From: Lunularia cruciata
Taxonomy: Eukaryota > Streptophyta > Marchantiopsida > Lunulariales > Lunulariaceae
DNA: 64,000 bases
Assembly: GCA_948567375.1 (NCBI GenBank)
Contig: OX419759.1
Span: forward strand, 43,687,493 to 43,751,492
Direction: 5' to 3'
Part shown: positions 34,961 to 46,740 of the stretch, in pieces
Numbering within the stretch: the first letter of the stretch is position 1
How the letters are laid out: each line of letters opens with the position of its first letter
Made by a program: the position numbers and the translations under genes
The notes under the pieces: generated by a model
The model's database searches: none
Seen by the model: only the letters and a program-made list of their open reading frames with translations
Told to the model about the DNA's origin: nothing

Positions 34961-35774
34961 TCAAAAAAAGTATCGAAGGGATAGGCTGGGCCAGGACAGA
35001 GAGAGAAATTTCAAAAGTGCTTGCTGTGCAGAAACTTGAGAGAGGCTTTGGCTTGTATAGGAAAAGTAGGGATGAATTTTGGCAAGGGACTGAAGGCTTG
35101 AGTTTTGGTCAGCTGGAATTTCGAGAAGATCAGGAGGCTGAGTGTGGATTTTCAAGAATTGGCAGGGTAACTTGGGAAAAATGCTGCCCTGGACATGGGG
35201 ATGGACAGTGAGGAGTCGAAAGGACCAGTAGGGCTGAGAGTTAAGTTGGGAAGTGGCAAAGGACCAAAAGGTGAAAATGTTTGCCAGGAGTTGAGTTGAG
35301 ATAGTGAGAATTTTTGAGAAGATTAGTAGGACTATGAGTGGAGTTTTGGGGAGTGACAAAGGAACTTGAAGGGAAAGTGTTTCTCAGGGATGGAGTTTAA
35401 CAGTGAGAATTTGGGGAGAAACACAGGAGGAAGAACTTTCAAGGGAGAAGCACACATGTGACATGAAGAACTGAGCAAATGCTTGCACAGGACTTTGAAA
35501 ATGGAGAGTCAAAAATAGTTGTGCACTGAACTGCTGATAAGAGTTTTCAAACGGGTGAGGTGCTTTACAACAGCAGAAGGAGAGTAAAGAGAGGAAGTAC
35601 TTTGTGAATGGAGTCTGAAGGAAGAAGAGGACCGGTTTGAAGGACCAGGGGACTGGGGAATGTGTAGAGGGTTTTATGAGAAGTGGAACATCAAGGAGAT
35701 GAGTGTGTAGGACAGGGTTTTCTTTCACAAAACATGTGGCTGAAGTTTCGACAGTGACTGGAACAGTTAAGAGG
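34961..35774. other. Purine-rich spacer, no supported gene
   Basis: It continues the purine bias, with imperfect short repeats of TCAAAGGGTTTT or TTGAAGGGTTT just before it. Open frames (for example 34,828-35,211) are built from these repeats and I do not accept them. Confidence 0.45.
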
Positions 35775-37165
35775 TCAAGAATTGATTCATGTGAACAGGA
35801 GAGCTAAGGATGTTTCATGAAAGGATCTTTGGTTGGGAACAAAACCTTTGCAAGGGAGCATTGATGGGAGGTGAAGGAAGAAGCCCGGAGGGTGAGTTGT
35901 CTTTACTGTTATTGGACAGAGTGCGTGTGAAGGCGCCAGCTGAAATGGTTTTCTGTCATAATTTAGCGCAGACACTGTATGAACTGAAGTTGGTTGGCTT
36001 TTCCGAAATTGTGAACCTTGCAGCTGAAATTTTATGAATGACAAATCTTGAGACAATGGTGTGTTTGATCTGTGACTAGCATCGAGGAAGCTCCATTTTA
36101 GGAGCTCTCAGTCCATCTATATGAATGATTTGATTCTGTAGTCTGGGTGCCCGGTTGAACCCAAATAGAATACTGTTTGTTGTTTGTAAAATTCCCAGCC
36201 ATTCCTAGAAACCGTCGGGTCCAAAACCATAGCTGAACCCGCATGAACTAGCCAGTTTTGTGAAGGCCAAAGACAAACACAAACCCTCGAGAAACCCAAC
36301 ATCAGGGTACAAAGAAACCCAAAATATTACAGAGCTGAGATCTCCAACACACCAGGAATAGGAAGAGAATGTCAGTCTACGAGAAACTCTAAATCAACTA
36401 CAATAAAAGCAAACTTAGCACAAGCAGCCAGGTGCTTGGTGCACTCTCGAGGCCACACAAAATCCCTGGCAGCAGTCACCTTTTTCCCAAAATAAAAGAA
36501 TTTGAATGGATTTTGGTCCACCTTATGTCCTTTTTGTGCTTCACTAATCTGAGCTTCCGCTGAAGCTGGCTAGGGGTGACCCCTAGCCCATTTCCTTTTA
36601 ACAGGGTTTTAATTTAATTTCAATGCTAACCCTTAAGCACCCTTTGAATTGGAGCAAAATGGCCTAGCCACCATGCGACATACAACCTTGTTAGTCCAGA
36701 ATCGACCAACTCATTGTATGTGGTTGTCAAAGGAGGACCGAGCTTTGTACGGTCTTACATACATATGACATGTTTGTAAATACTTACATACATCACAAAG
36801 ATAACATTTTACAACATAGAAAACAGAACTAGATGGGGACATTTTGTGAGAACTTAGCTTGTAAGTCTTTCAAGGAAGAATAAGCCATGACTGTTCAGGT
36901 CATACCCTGATATGTTTTACACCTTTAGTGATTTTAGTCTTGGAAGAGTAGGTAACTCTTGAAAGTAACATACGGTGACTTTATGACTATCAAGATGGAA
37001 ATTACAAACAGATAAAACTATGCTTAGACAGGTTTCTGAGTAAGTCACCTTACGACCTATGAGTGCAAGTGATATAAATAAGTCTTGTATTAATCTGACT
37101 CCAAACCACTAAGCTTATGTAATAATATAAACCGAGGGATCTACAAGCAAAACTCTTCCAACAAT

Positions 37166-37550
37166 ATGAGGAGACCGTGCTATAGAGCATATCTGCGGAA
37201 TGGTTGTATTGCCAAATGGAAAGAAGACAGGTCTCGAAAGACCAGGTGTTATGCTCAATTGGTTCAGTACATGGAAAAAAAAAAGCCATTGAAAGCTGAA
37301 TTTGAAGATGAATTGAACATCAACTTGAATGAGTTGGAAGCAAAGAGGAATAGTGAGAAGGTAGTTCCAAAGAAAACATTGGAGCGGGTAGGAAATGTTG
37401 TTGTGAGTTGAAGGCATTACTCAGTATTGAGTTTCAATTCAAACAAAAGACAAGATAGAAATAGAAGAAGTTATAGTTGAACTAGATGTAGGGGAAGTTG
37501 TTGAACGTAATTTGGGTGTAGAAGCCAATGTCAATGTAGACATTGGATAA
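37166..37550 (+). pseudogene. ORF-X C-terminal remnant X4
   Basis: An open piece at 37,166-37,411 with EKKKPLKAEFEDELNINLNE, matching the ORF-X coiled coil (EKKMLAAEYKDELKMYHEDL). After a stop it continues to the family tail EVIVELDVGEVVERNLGVEA with VNVDIG and stop. It lacks the N-terminal and acidic regions. Confidence 0.55.
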
Positions 37551-37615
37551 ATTAAGCAATAGTTTTGAGATCTGAAGAGGTGGATTGTCATTTTGGATCC
37601 GCAGGTTGGTAAAGT

Positions 37616-38330
37616 TGTTAAAACCGTACTTAGTTACATAACTGTCTAAGTGCTCTGCCTATTTAAAGGAGTCATTTGTAGTGAGTTGGGATTCAGTAAT
37701 GTTATTCTGAAGTTGAGTAATGTGGATTGCTATAACTTAGTGCTCACAATTTCAGCTTAATTCCAAGTATCAATATTATGTGTGTGTTTGTAAGTGTTTG
37801 GACAAGTTCAAAGTGCAAGTCTGAGTGATAGATGTTGGATCCTACAACTCTAATTTCATTTTGTATGTTTCATCTTGAGTGGATAGCAATCAATGCAATG
37901 CCATGATGAATCTATGAGAAATCATAGTGTTGGTAATGTTGTGCAATTGTGAGTGCAATACTAGATTGATGCAAAGCATTTTTGATTGAGGAAGTTGTGT
38001 CTCCAATGGAGGGGTGGAAAAAAATTCCAAGGCAAAGTCATTTCATGGGGAAGTAGCCTTCTTTGGAAGAACTGAATCATCACAATCAAGATTGTTTGGA
38101 CAGATTTGAAAATTGTGATTATGTGTGTGATTTTTTTGTGATGACATTGTGATTCAGTGCTTGTTACTCGCTTCTAAGTGTGGTTTATACTCAAGAGATC
38201 AAAGATGCAATCAAGAAGAATTGATTTTTGATGTTCTACTTTGTATTTGACCATTTTTAACTTGTATCTTTGTGGGAACAAACTGTTACTTGCTGATTAT
38301 TGCAAAAGTGATATTTGCTGGGTTGTCACA
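37616..38330 (+). mobile_element. ORF-X element LTR-like repeat 4 (unit 1)
   Basis: 715 bp, TGTTAAAACCGTAC to GCTGGGTTGTCACA, with CTATTTAAAGGAGTC as TATA box. The same insertion as repeat 3 next to peroxidase B. Confidence 0.8.
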
Positions 38331-40211
38331 CAGAACTCAGCACAACAACAAATTGTGTTACTCGGGATCTCATGAAAGATCAAAGAAAAATAATAGGAAT
38401 TATGGCAAAAAAGTGAGTTGCTAAGGATTTCATGGAAGATCTAAGAAGAATATTAGGCATTGGATTCTTCTATGCTCACTATGCATATAATTACAAAAAG
38501 CCGTTGTGTTTAACACAGGAAAGAAAAAGCAGATTTGGGAATGTTTAGAACTGCATGTGAAGAATGCATATAATTACAAGAAGGGGATGATGTTAAACAC
38601 ACCAAATAAAAAGGAGATTTGGAGGGTTTGGAACTGGATGAGAAGATTTGTTGCACGGAAATCATTTTTTTTAGTAGTTATTAAGCTGAAGTTGATTTTT
38701 GAAGTGGATGAAAAACTTGTTTTGGAGGGGATGATGGTAGTAATGAAGTTTCCATCTTCTTAACTTGGTCAAAATAGAGTACAAAGAGTTGAAGCAAAGA
38801 ATTGAATACCTGTTGCTAGCCTTGGTCAAGAATTGATTCATGTGAACAGTAGAGCTAAGGACGTTTCATGAAAGGATCTTTGGCTGGGAAAAAAACCTTT
38901 GCAAGGGAGCATTGATTGGAGGTGAAGGAAGAAGCCCGGAGGGTGAGTTGTCTTATTGTTACTGGACAGAGTGCGTGTGAAGGCACCAGCTGAAATGGTT
39001 TTCTGTCATAATTTAGCGCAGACACTGTATGAACTGAAGTTGGTTGGCTTTTCTGAAATTGTGAACCTTGCAGCTGAAATTTTATGAATGACAAATCCTG
39101 AGACAATGGTGTGTTCGATCTGTGACTAGCATCGAGGAAGCTACATTTTAGGAGCTCTCAGTCCATCTATATGAATGGTTGATTCAGTAGTCTGGGTGCC
39201 GGGTTGAACCCAAATAGAATACTGTTTGTTGTTTGTAAAATTCCCAGCCATTCCTAGAAACCGTCGGGTCCAAAACCATAGTTGAACCCACATAAACTAG
39301 CCAGTTCTGTGAAGGCCAAAGACAAACACAAACCCTTGAGAAACCCAACATCAGGGTACAAAGAAAACCCAAAATATTACAGAGCTGAGATCTCCAACAC
39401 ACCAGGAATAGGAAGAGAATGTCAGTCTATGAAAAACTCTAAATCAACTACAATAAAGGCAAACTAAGCACAAGCAGCCAGGTGCTCGGTGCACTCTCAA
39501 GGCCACACAAAATCCCTCACAGCGGTCACCTTTTTCCTGAAATAAAAGAATTTGAATGGATTTTGGTCCACCTTATGTCCTTTTTGCGCTTCACTAATCT
39601 GAGCTTCCGCTGAAGCTGGCTAGGGGTGACCCCTAGCCCATTTCCTTTTAACAGGGTTTTAATTTAATTTCAATGCTTACCCTAAAGCACCCTTTGAATT
39701 GGAGCAAAATGACCTAGCCACTACACGACATACAACCTTGTTAGTCCAAAATCGACCAACTCATTGTAAGTGGTCTTCAAAGGAGGACCAAGCTTTGGAC
39801 GGTCTTACATACATATGACATGTTTGTAAATACTTACATACATCACAAAGATAAAATTTTACAACATAGAAAACAGAACTAGATGGGACATTTTGTGAGA
39901 ACCTAGCTTGTAAGTCTTTCAAGGAAGAATAAGCCATGACTGTTCAGGTCATACCCTGATATGTTTTACACCTTTAGTGATTTTAGTCTTGGAAGAGTAG
40001 GTAACTCTTGAAAGTAATATACGGTGACTTTATAACTATCAAGACTGAAATTACAAACTGATAAAATTGTGCTTAGACAAGTTTCTGAGTAAGTCACCTT
40101 ACGACCTATGAGTGCAAGTCATATAAATAAGTCTTGTATTAATTTGACTCCAAACCACTAAGCTTATGTAATAATATAAACCGAGGGATCTACAAGCGAA
40201 ACTCTTCCAAC

Positions 40212-40600
40212 AATATAAGGAGACCGTGCTATAGAGCATATCTGCGGAATGGTTGTATTGCCAAATGGAAAGAAGACAGGTCTCGGAAGACCAGGTGTTA
40301 CGCTCAATGGGTTCAGTACATGGAAGAAAAATAAGCATTGAAAGCTGAATTTGAAGATGAATTGAACATCTACTTGAATGAGTTGGAAGCAAAGAGGAAT
40401 AGGGAGAAGGTAGTTCCTAAGAAAACATTGGAGCTGTTAGGAAATGTTGTTGTGAGTTGAAGGCACTACTCAGTACTGAGTTTCAATTCAATCAAAAGAC
40501 AAGATAGAAATAGAAGAAGTTATAGTTGAACTCAATGTAGGGGAAGTTGTTGAACGTAATTTGGGTGTAGAAGCCAATGTCAATGTAGACATTGGATAAA
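40212..40600 (+). pseudogene. ORF-X C-terminal remnant X5
   Basis: Copy of X4 in unit 2 with the same tail, VNVDIG then stop. An extra stop in the coiled-coil start (EEK then TAA near 40,333) breaks the frame that is open in unit 1. Confidence 0.5.
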
Positions 40601-40664
40601 TTAAGCAATAGTTTTGAGATCTGAAGAGGTGGATTGTCATTTTGGATCCGCAGGTTGGTAAAGT

Positions 40665-41379
40665 TGTTAAAACCGTACTTAGTTACATAACTGTCTAAGT
40701 GCTCTGCCTATTTAAAGGAGTCATTTGTAGTGAGTTGGGATTCAGTAATGTTATTCTGAAGTTGAGTAATGTGGATTGCTATAACTTAGTGCTCACAATT
40801 TCAGCTTAATTCCAAGTATCAATATTATGTGTGTGTTTGTAAGTGTTTGGACAAGTTCAAAGTGCAAGTCTGAGTGATAGATGTTGGATCCTACAACTCT
40901 AATTTCATTTTGTATGTTTCATCTTGAGTGGATAGCAATCAATGCAATGCCATGATGAATCTATGAGAAATCATAGTGTTGGTAATGTTGTGCAATTGTG
41001 AGTGCAATACTAGATTGATGCAAAGCATTTTTGATTGAGGAAGTTGTGTCTCCAATGGAGGGGTGGAAAAAAATTCCAAGGCAAAGTCATTTCATGGGGA
41101 AGTAGCCTTCTTTGGAAGAACTGAATCATCACAATCAAGATTGTTTGGACAGATTTGAAAATTGTGATTATGTGTGTGATTTTTTTGTGATGACATTGTG
41201 ATTCAATGCCTGTTACTCGCTTCTAAGTGTGGTTTATACTCAAGAGATCAAAGATGCAATCAAGAAGAATTGATTTTTGATGTTCTACTTTGTATTTGAC
41301 CATTTTTAACTTGTATCTCTGTGGGAACAAACTGTTACTTGCTGATTATTGCAAAAGTGATATTTGCTGGGTTGTCACA
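40665..41379 (+). mobile_element. ORF-X element LTR-like repeat 5 (unit 2)
   Basis: 715 bp, nearly identical to repeat 4. It abuts the peroxidase C upstream flank at CAGAACTCAGC. Confidence 0.8.
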
Positions 41380-41869
41380 CAGAACTCAGCACAACAACAA
41401 ATTGTGTTACTCGGGATCTCATGAAAGATCAAATAAAAATAATAGGAATTATGGCAAAAAAGTGAGTTGCTAAGGATTTCATGGAAGATCTAAGAAGAAT
41501 ATTAGGCATTGGATTCTTCTCTGCTCACTATGCATATAATTACGCCGTTGTGTTTAACACAGGAAAGAAAAAGCAGATTTGGGAATGTTTAGAACTGCAT
41601 GTGAAGAATGCATATAATTACAAGAAGGGGATGATGTTAAACACACCAAATAAAAAGGAGATTTGGAGGGTTTGGAACTGGATGAGAAGATTTGTTGCAC
41701 GGAAATCATTTTTTTAAGTAGTTTCTAAGCTGAAGTTGATTTTTGAAGTGGATGAAAAACTTGTTTTGGAGGGGATGATGGTAGTAATGAAGTTTCCATC
41801 TTCTTAACTTGGTCAAAATAGGGTACAAAGAGTTGAAGCAAAGAATTGAATACCAGTTGCTAGCCTTGG

Positions 41870-42733
41870 CAAATGATGGAGTGCAAAAAATTTGGGATGG
41901 GTATGAATTCCATTCAAATTATAATTGGGACCTGAACAAGATGGTCCATGAAGAGCAATGAATGAATTGAAGCCCTTTTTTCTATTAAAAGGATTAAAAT
42001 TTGGACAAGACTAATAATGCAAATGGGATTTGGCAGAGAATCTACCATGTAGTCAATCATAGCAAAGGGCTGCGGCCACGCATGTTTACTAAGTGAATAA
42101 CTAGAGTAGGAGAAAATACACGTAATTATGAGTGCACTCAGTTGCAATGAACAAAGAAGAAGACCTGATTTTGGTCCCTAATATTTAACCTGATTTTGGT
42201 CCCTAATATATAGAGAAAGGTCCATAGAGGCATTTGAGGGAGGTGAGATAAAGACCATCCCGGTATGGGTGGAATGAATAAAAATGTTTGAATGAATAGT
42301 GGGATTGTCTAATTCATTCGTGTTTTACTGAGCAATATAAAATCGATGAATAAGAAGACTAGTCAATATCCTTAGTGTGAATAGTTACCCATCAATAAAG
42401 TCCCTAACAGTATTTCTCCGCTTAACAATCTAAATTCCACTTGAATTGTCGTTGAGAACGGAACCACACAAAACACCCCCCTCCAAATTACTTTTTCCCG
42501 TTTCAAAGGCTTGAATTCAGTAGAATATCCCACGCATACTATATATCTTAAGAGTAAAGTCACTGTTCCCTAAGCATGACTTAATACCTGTGACTACTTA
42601 CCAATAGATGGGTGGGCAAAAGGAAGAGCGCGCGCATTATTCTGATGGTGAAAGCCGTATAATTCATTCTATATGCTTTTCCAGACACATTATATTCCAG
42701 TATCTTAGTTGATACTACAGACAGCCGGTTAAA
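41870..42733. other. Upstream flank of peroxidase C, non-coding
   Basis: AT-rich sequence matching blocks A and B. No gene seen. It contains a short local duplication around TGATTTTGGTCCCTAATAT near 42,170. Confidence 0.6.
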
Positions 42734-42780
42734 GGTGCCTCAATCCATGCCAGGTCTATCCTGGCCTGGAATGAGGCACC
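42734..42780. promoter_or_regulatory. Conserved 47-bp hairpin upstream of peroxidase C
   Basis: Inverted copy of the element at 19,742-19,788, with 21-bp arms and a 5-nt loop. Confidence 0.75.
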
Positions 42781-42922
42781 ACTAAGACCTTTTCTTACGC
42801 AGAAGTACGTAGAGCCACGACAATCATTCCTCTCGGTAATGGCACTTATAATCATGTTGAATAGTTAAATATTCGCAACTTCCAGCGATGTAACTCAGGA
42901 AATATTGTAGCAGTCTGCATCT

Positions 42923-42961
42923 CATCCAGTCAGCTCATCCAGTCAGCTCATCCAGTCAGCA
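42923..42961 (+). repeat. Promoter 13-bp motif, three tandem copies
   Basis: Three perfect units of TCATCCAGTCAGC at 42,923, 42,936 and 42,949, ending 9 bp before the TATA box motif. Confidence 0.95.
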
Positions 42962-42970
42962 GGCAATTTA

Positions 42971-43285
42971 CGCATATATAAGGCTGTCCAACAGATTACA
43001 TATCACATTGGAACTCTCGAGCTCCACTTCGGGTCTCCCTTGACCTTCGCACGTAAGTAGCACTCTATTTTCTCTAGCTAAGTGCTTGTCAACGAACCTG
43101 CTGGTTGTCTCTAATTCTGCTGCCGTTACGGTGCCTTCGCTAGAAATCAACTTTTACTTCCAGCCCAAGCGCAATTCCATGAGCAATTTGAACTTGCCGG
43201 ACTTGCTGTTTACTTCTCATACTCGTGTTAAATTTCATTCATTATTTCTCATTTCTGTATCTTCTCCTGACATGTAACCGTACAG
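42971..43285 (+). promoter_or_regulatory. Peroxidase C core promoter and leader intron
   Basis: TATA box CGCATATATAAGG at 42,971-42,983. The leader exon ends at 43,052, the intron is 43,053-43,285 (GTAAGT donor, TACAG acceptor), and the CDS ATG is 116 bp after the acceptor. No ATG lies upstream in the spliced leader. Confidence 0.7.
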
Positions 43286-43400
43286 GAAGGTGGATTCGAC
43301 CATTGGCGCTGGTCGAGATACCTTGTGCAGGGTTGGGGATCCCTCCATACAATCGATACGGCAAAACAGCAAAAGGCACCCGCAGTTAAATATCTGTACA

Positions 43401-45138
43401 ATGGCTCCATCAGATGTTTCAAGATCGGTCTTGACTGCTACGATTTTTCTGTTGGGCGTAGCAGCAACTCTTTCGAATGCCGAGCTTTCACTGGACTATT
43501 ATGAGGAAACTTGTCCACAGATTGCAACCGTTGTGAAACAACAGGTCGATGAAATCGTTGAAGCGAATTGGGGAATGGCTGCAGGTCTCATGCGCTTGCA
43601 CTTCCATGATTGCTTTGTTGGAGTAAGTCACTACTCGCCTGTCACAGTTAATAGGAATGCGTTTATAACTCATTTATCCATGCATGCCAGCATGCCGGGG
43701 TTGCTTATCTGCGGTCGACACCGATAATATGCACCCAGAACAGCTAAACCTGCTGATTCCAAATTCTCCACTTTCACTAGACGAACAGTAAACTGCGATC
43801 GTCAGATGGTGAATAATCATATGATTTACAAGCCAGCACAGTTTTGTATTTATTTTCGTCCTACTGATGAGAGGAATTTGGCCTGGATGTACAGGGTTGT
43901 GATGGATCCGTACTCATCAACTCAACTAAAGATATGGTAGCTGAAAAGGATGCACTATTGAACAAAGGTTCTCTTCGAGGATTTGAGGAAATTGACCAGA
44001 TAAAGATGAAGCTCGAATGTGAATGTCCTGGAGTTGTATCATGTGCCGATATCCTCGCGTTGGTAGCACGCGATGCAACCGCTAAGGTATGTCGTGAATA
44101 TCTCAATGTTCCATTCCATCACAGAGATGGATTCAATGGGCCCCATGACAAACCCAAACCCATAATTCCACAGTTAGCATCAGAAACGTCCCCCTATTGA
44201 ACACTGTCATCCCCACCTGACTATATATTGAACGCAAGTTTAGTGCTCTGTCAAACGCAAGTGGAAAGTGCTTCTAGAAACACTGGCAAAAGACTTCTGC
44301 ATATCCTTAGATAAACTCCAACACTATCAACCTCTGCGATATTTATCAATAACTATAAGTTACTGCCCTCTGATGAAATATTTGCAGGTTGGTGGCTTGG
44401 CCTGGCCAGTATACTTGGGCCGAGTCGACGGGGCTGCTTCCATTGCTGAAGATGTGAATGGCAGCTTGCCCCTGCGTACGGATGATTTCGCCCAGCTGGT
44501 CGCTACTTTTGCCAAAGTTGGACTTGATGCACGGGACATGATTATTCTCTCAGGTATCACGCTCAACCTGGACTATCTGCATCTTTATGATCTTGTCCAA
44601 AGTGTCTACTTATAATTTCAGTACCATCTGCTCCCTACAACTTATTGCTTTCTCCATATAATTTCAAGTCGTTAAACCAAGTCGTGCTATTAAACCGTAA
44701 CGTCCGGTCCTTTCTCCTCAATTTATAAACGCAGGCGGTCATTCAATCGGGCAATTCCATTGTGGAGCATTCCACGAGCGACTTTACGATTTTGAGGGTC
44801 AAAACATCACCGATCCTTCCATGGACGCCGCTTTTGCTGCCTGGCTCAAGACTAAATGCCCACGAGATCAAGTTCTCAATTTCATTGCCGCCGACACAAC
44901 GAATGGCACATTCGATTCTACCTACTATTTGGATCTCCTTACAGGCAAGGGACTTCTCCAATCGGATGTCAACCTCTTGACCGACCCGTTGGGTTTGGAG
45001 TATGCTATCAAGGCAGCACAAAATTCTGAATCATTTTTGTACGATTTTGGAGAGGCCATGATCAAAATGGGCAACATTCAGACCGTGGACTCGTATGGCT
45101 GGAGAAAACATTGTGCTGTTGTTGAGCCAAAGTCCTAG
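43401..45138 (+). CDS. Class III peroxidase, copy C
   Basis: Secreted haem peroxidase oxidising phenolic compounds with hydrogen peroxide, expected in the cell wall or apoplast (lignin, suberin or defence roles are typical of the family). Exons 43401-43622, 43895-44086, 44388-44553 and 44735-45138 give 327 residues. Signal peptide 1-27 (MAPSDVSRSVLTATIFLLGV start, cleavage after SNA). Distal Arg and His lie in RLHFHDCFV at 65-73, and the first calcium-site motif is GCDGS at 75-79. CPGVVSCADIL and ARD follow, then WPVYLGRVDG, LSGGHSIG with the proximal His, and the C-terminal Cys in WRKHCAVVE. The intron positions are those common in the family. Eight standard cysteines plus one extra (ECEC). 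It lies inside the inferred 37-kb inversion, so its strand differs from A and B. Confidence 0.94.
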
Positions 45139-46419
45139 AGAACTGATTGTAGGGCTCATTTCAGGCACTATTACCTATACAAGTGTCTTTTTCTGCTCAA
45201 TTGATGCAATAAGCCACGTTACGCTAGCAAAACAGAGCTCATCTCAAGGTCCTGGAGAAGTAAGCTTGTAGGAGCCAACAAGAGCAAGCATCATAGTCAT
45301 GGCCAGTAGTTGTTGACTGAGAATTCTAGGATCGTGATCTTCTTCGGATCGATCATATGTGCGGTAGATTCATCCTATTTCTGAAATAATAAGCGGTGCA
45401 TTCTCTGTACCTTGCGCTTCCGCAATTATAACATCTTATTTGTACGGAGTACTAATGTGCATAAGACCTTGGTTTTAGATCTTTGACATATAAGAATCAG
45501 CCATAGCCAAGCCTCGAATTTGATGTCAGCGTTCACTCAAATCTGTTCCATTTGGCCGGATGCTAATAAATTGTTCCATTCCTTGAGCATGCCTCTCCCG
45601 ATCTCATAAATGATGCATCATCTGTGCACCGGCTTGATGATCATAACATCCTACATACACGGCAAGATTCAGCCATATGAACGCCAGTTTTTCTGTAAAT
45701 ATGTCAATTCAAATTTGGTAGAAGGTTATAATCGCATTGAACTTCATTTGAAACTATGAAGCGGAAAGTCAGCCCTGATTCTGAACTGCCTGTACAGTTC
45801 AAGACAACAAATGACACCTTAGGTTGCACTTACCATTTGGATCTCCTGCCTGACAGTCAAAGTGTTGATAGAGCTCACATGCTAGTATTATATTTCTGGC
45901 GGCTAGTGTTGGCCGGAAAGTCAAAATTTCTCTAGTCAACATTTCTAAAGTTTTGGTGAGGAGAGACTCAATACACCACTTGTACACATTTCTCCTCTAA
46001 AATGTATTGGAGTTTTTTTGTGGTGATTTCCATCTCTCATTTTTTTCCATAAGGTATGAGAGTAGAAGACAGATAATGAGAAACTTTATTTATGACTCTA
46101 TTGCACTTCAGATCTTGAGATGTGGCATAAAACAGTAGGTCACATGAACCTTTAAGAATGAATATGTTACCTATCTTATATGTAGTTCAGAGTCTTCCAA
46201 GATTTCTTGATTTTTTTCTCGTAGTTATTTTTCTTATTGGAGTATTTGAGGCTTGAGAATTAGGTAACAAGGTAAAAAACCTTTTAATCAATCCTAACCG
46301 TGTCCACTTATAATTTTGGTCCTTAAAAATTCCAAAACATTTAGATGAGATTACAATAGTGCTTCTCAATCTCAACCTCAACTTATGAACTTATCACTGA
46401 AGGACATGTACACAGGTCA
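45139..46419. other. 3' flank of peroxidase C, no gene seen
   Basis: Matches the flanks of B and A in reverse. An AATAAG element near 45,209 could serve as a poly(A) signal. The deletion relative to B (copia remnant) lies near 46,085. Confidence 0.55.
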
Positions 46420-46673
46420 AATATACTATAAGATGCTTTAAATTTGAAAATTTTTAGCACAGCACTATGCATATATATGGAGAAGGATATCCAATAGCAA
46501 CAACAAAAATTCCTTGAGGAAATAATTCATCATGCAAATGGGTGCAAGCAAGGGAGCTTGGAGTTACAAAACTATGTGATAAACTAAGTTAGGAGTTGGT
46601 GGGTTTACCTCCAAATAAGAAGGAAATTCACCTCCTCTGGAATTTTTATGGTCCTATGAGTATATAAGGAGGT

Positions 46674-46740
46674 CTATGTGAAACAAACATCAGGATATGA
46701 TGCCTAAATCTTCATATCCAGATGGTTGTTTCACATAGAT
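46674..46740. repeat. Imperfect stem-loop with 30-bp arms
   Basis: Arms 46,674-46,703 and 46,711-46,740 pair with three mismatches around a 7-nt loop; the outer ends are TCTATGTGAAACAA and TTGTTTCACATAGA. A TATA-like GAGTATATAAGGAGG lies just upstream. It could be a small inverted-repeat transposon or a microRNA-like precursor; no evidence decides. Confidence 0.7.

Larger units (their letters stand above)
35775..38825. repeat. 3.05-kb tandem duplication, unit 1
   Basis: Unit 1 starts with TCAAGAATTGATTCATGTG and is nearly identical to unit 2 (38,826-41,869). It contains about 1.4 kb with no recognised gene (35,775-37,165), an ORF-X C-terminal remnant, an LTR-like repeat and 490 bp of peroxidase C upstream flank. 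Confidence 0.95.
38826..41869. repeat. 3.05-kb tandem duplication, unit 2
   Basis: Second unit, directly continuous with peroxidase C upstream flank. The unit 1/unit 2 junction joins CTAGCCTTGG to TCAAGAATTG. The pre-duplication right edge (CCTTGGCAAATGATGG) remains at 41,869, and the left edge is preceded by GG, suggesting at most 2 bp of microhomology. Confidence 0.95.
37468..46419. repeat. Duplicated block C (peroxidase C and flanks)
   Basis: Inverted counterpart of block B, from the ORF-X tail (AAGTTATAGTTGAAC) to GACATGTACACAGG at the 3' side. It is enlarged by the tandem duplication and lacks the copia remnant of B. Its far end lacks the LTR that bounds B at 14,777. Confidence 0.85.

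Noticed and set aside
34828-35211. 127-codon plus-strand frame with repeated SKGF/LKGL peptides
   Set aside because: Built from short AAGGGTTT DNA repeats in a purine-rich region, with no counterpart in the other copies.
43290-43400. N-terminal extension of peroxidase C upstream of the chosen ATG (same in A and B)
   Set aside because: The extension has no ATG (it opens with GTG right after the leader-intron acceptor), while the chosen ATG gives a proper signal peptide.
14778-46419. Blocks B and C as one original inverted duplication
   Set aside because: The inferred inversion between 25.6 and 63.0 kb explains the orientation more simply.
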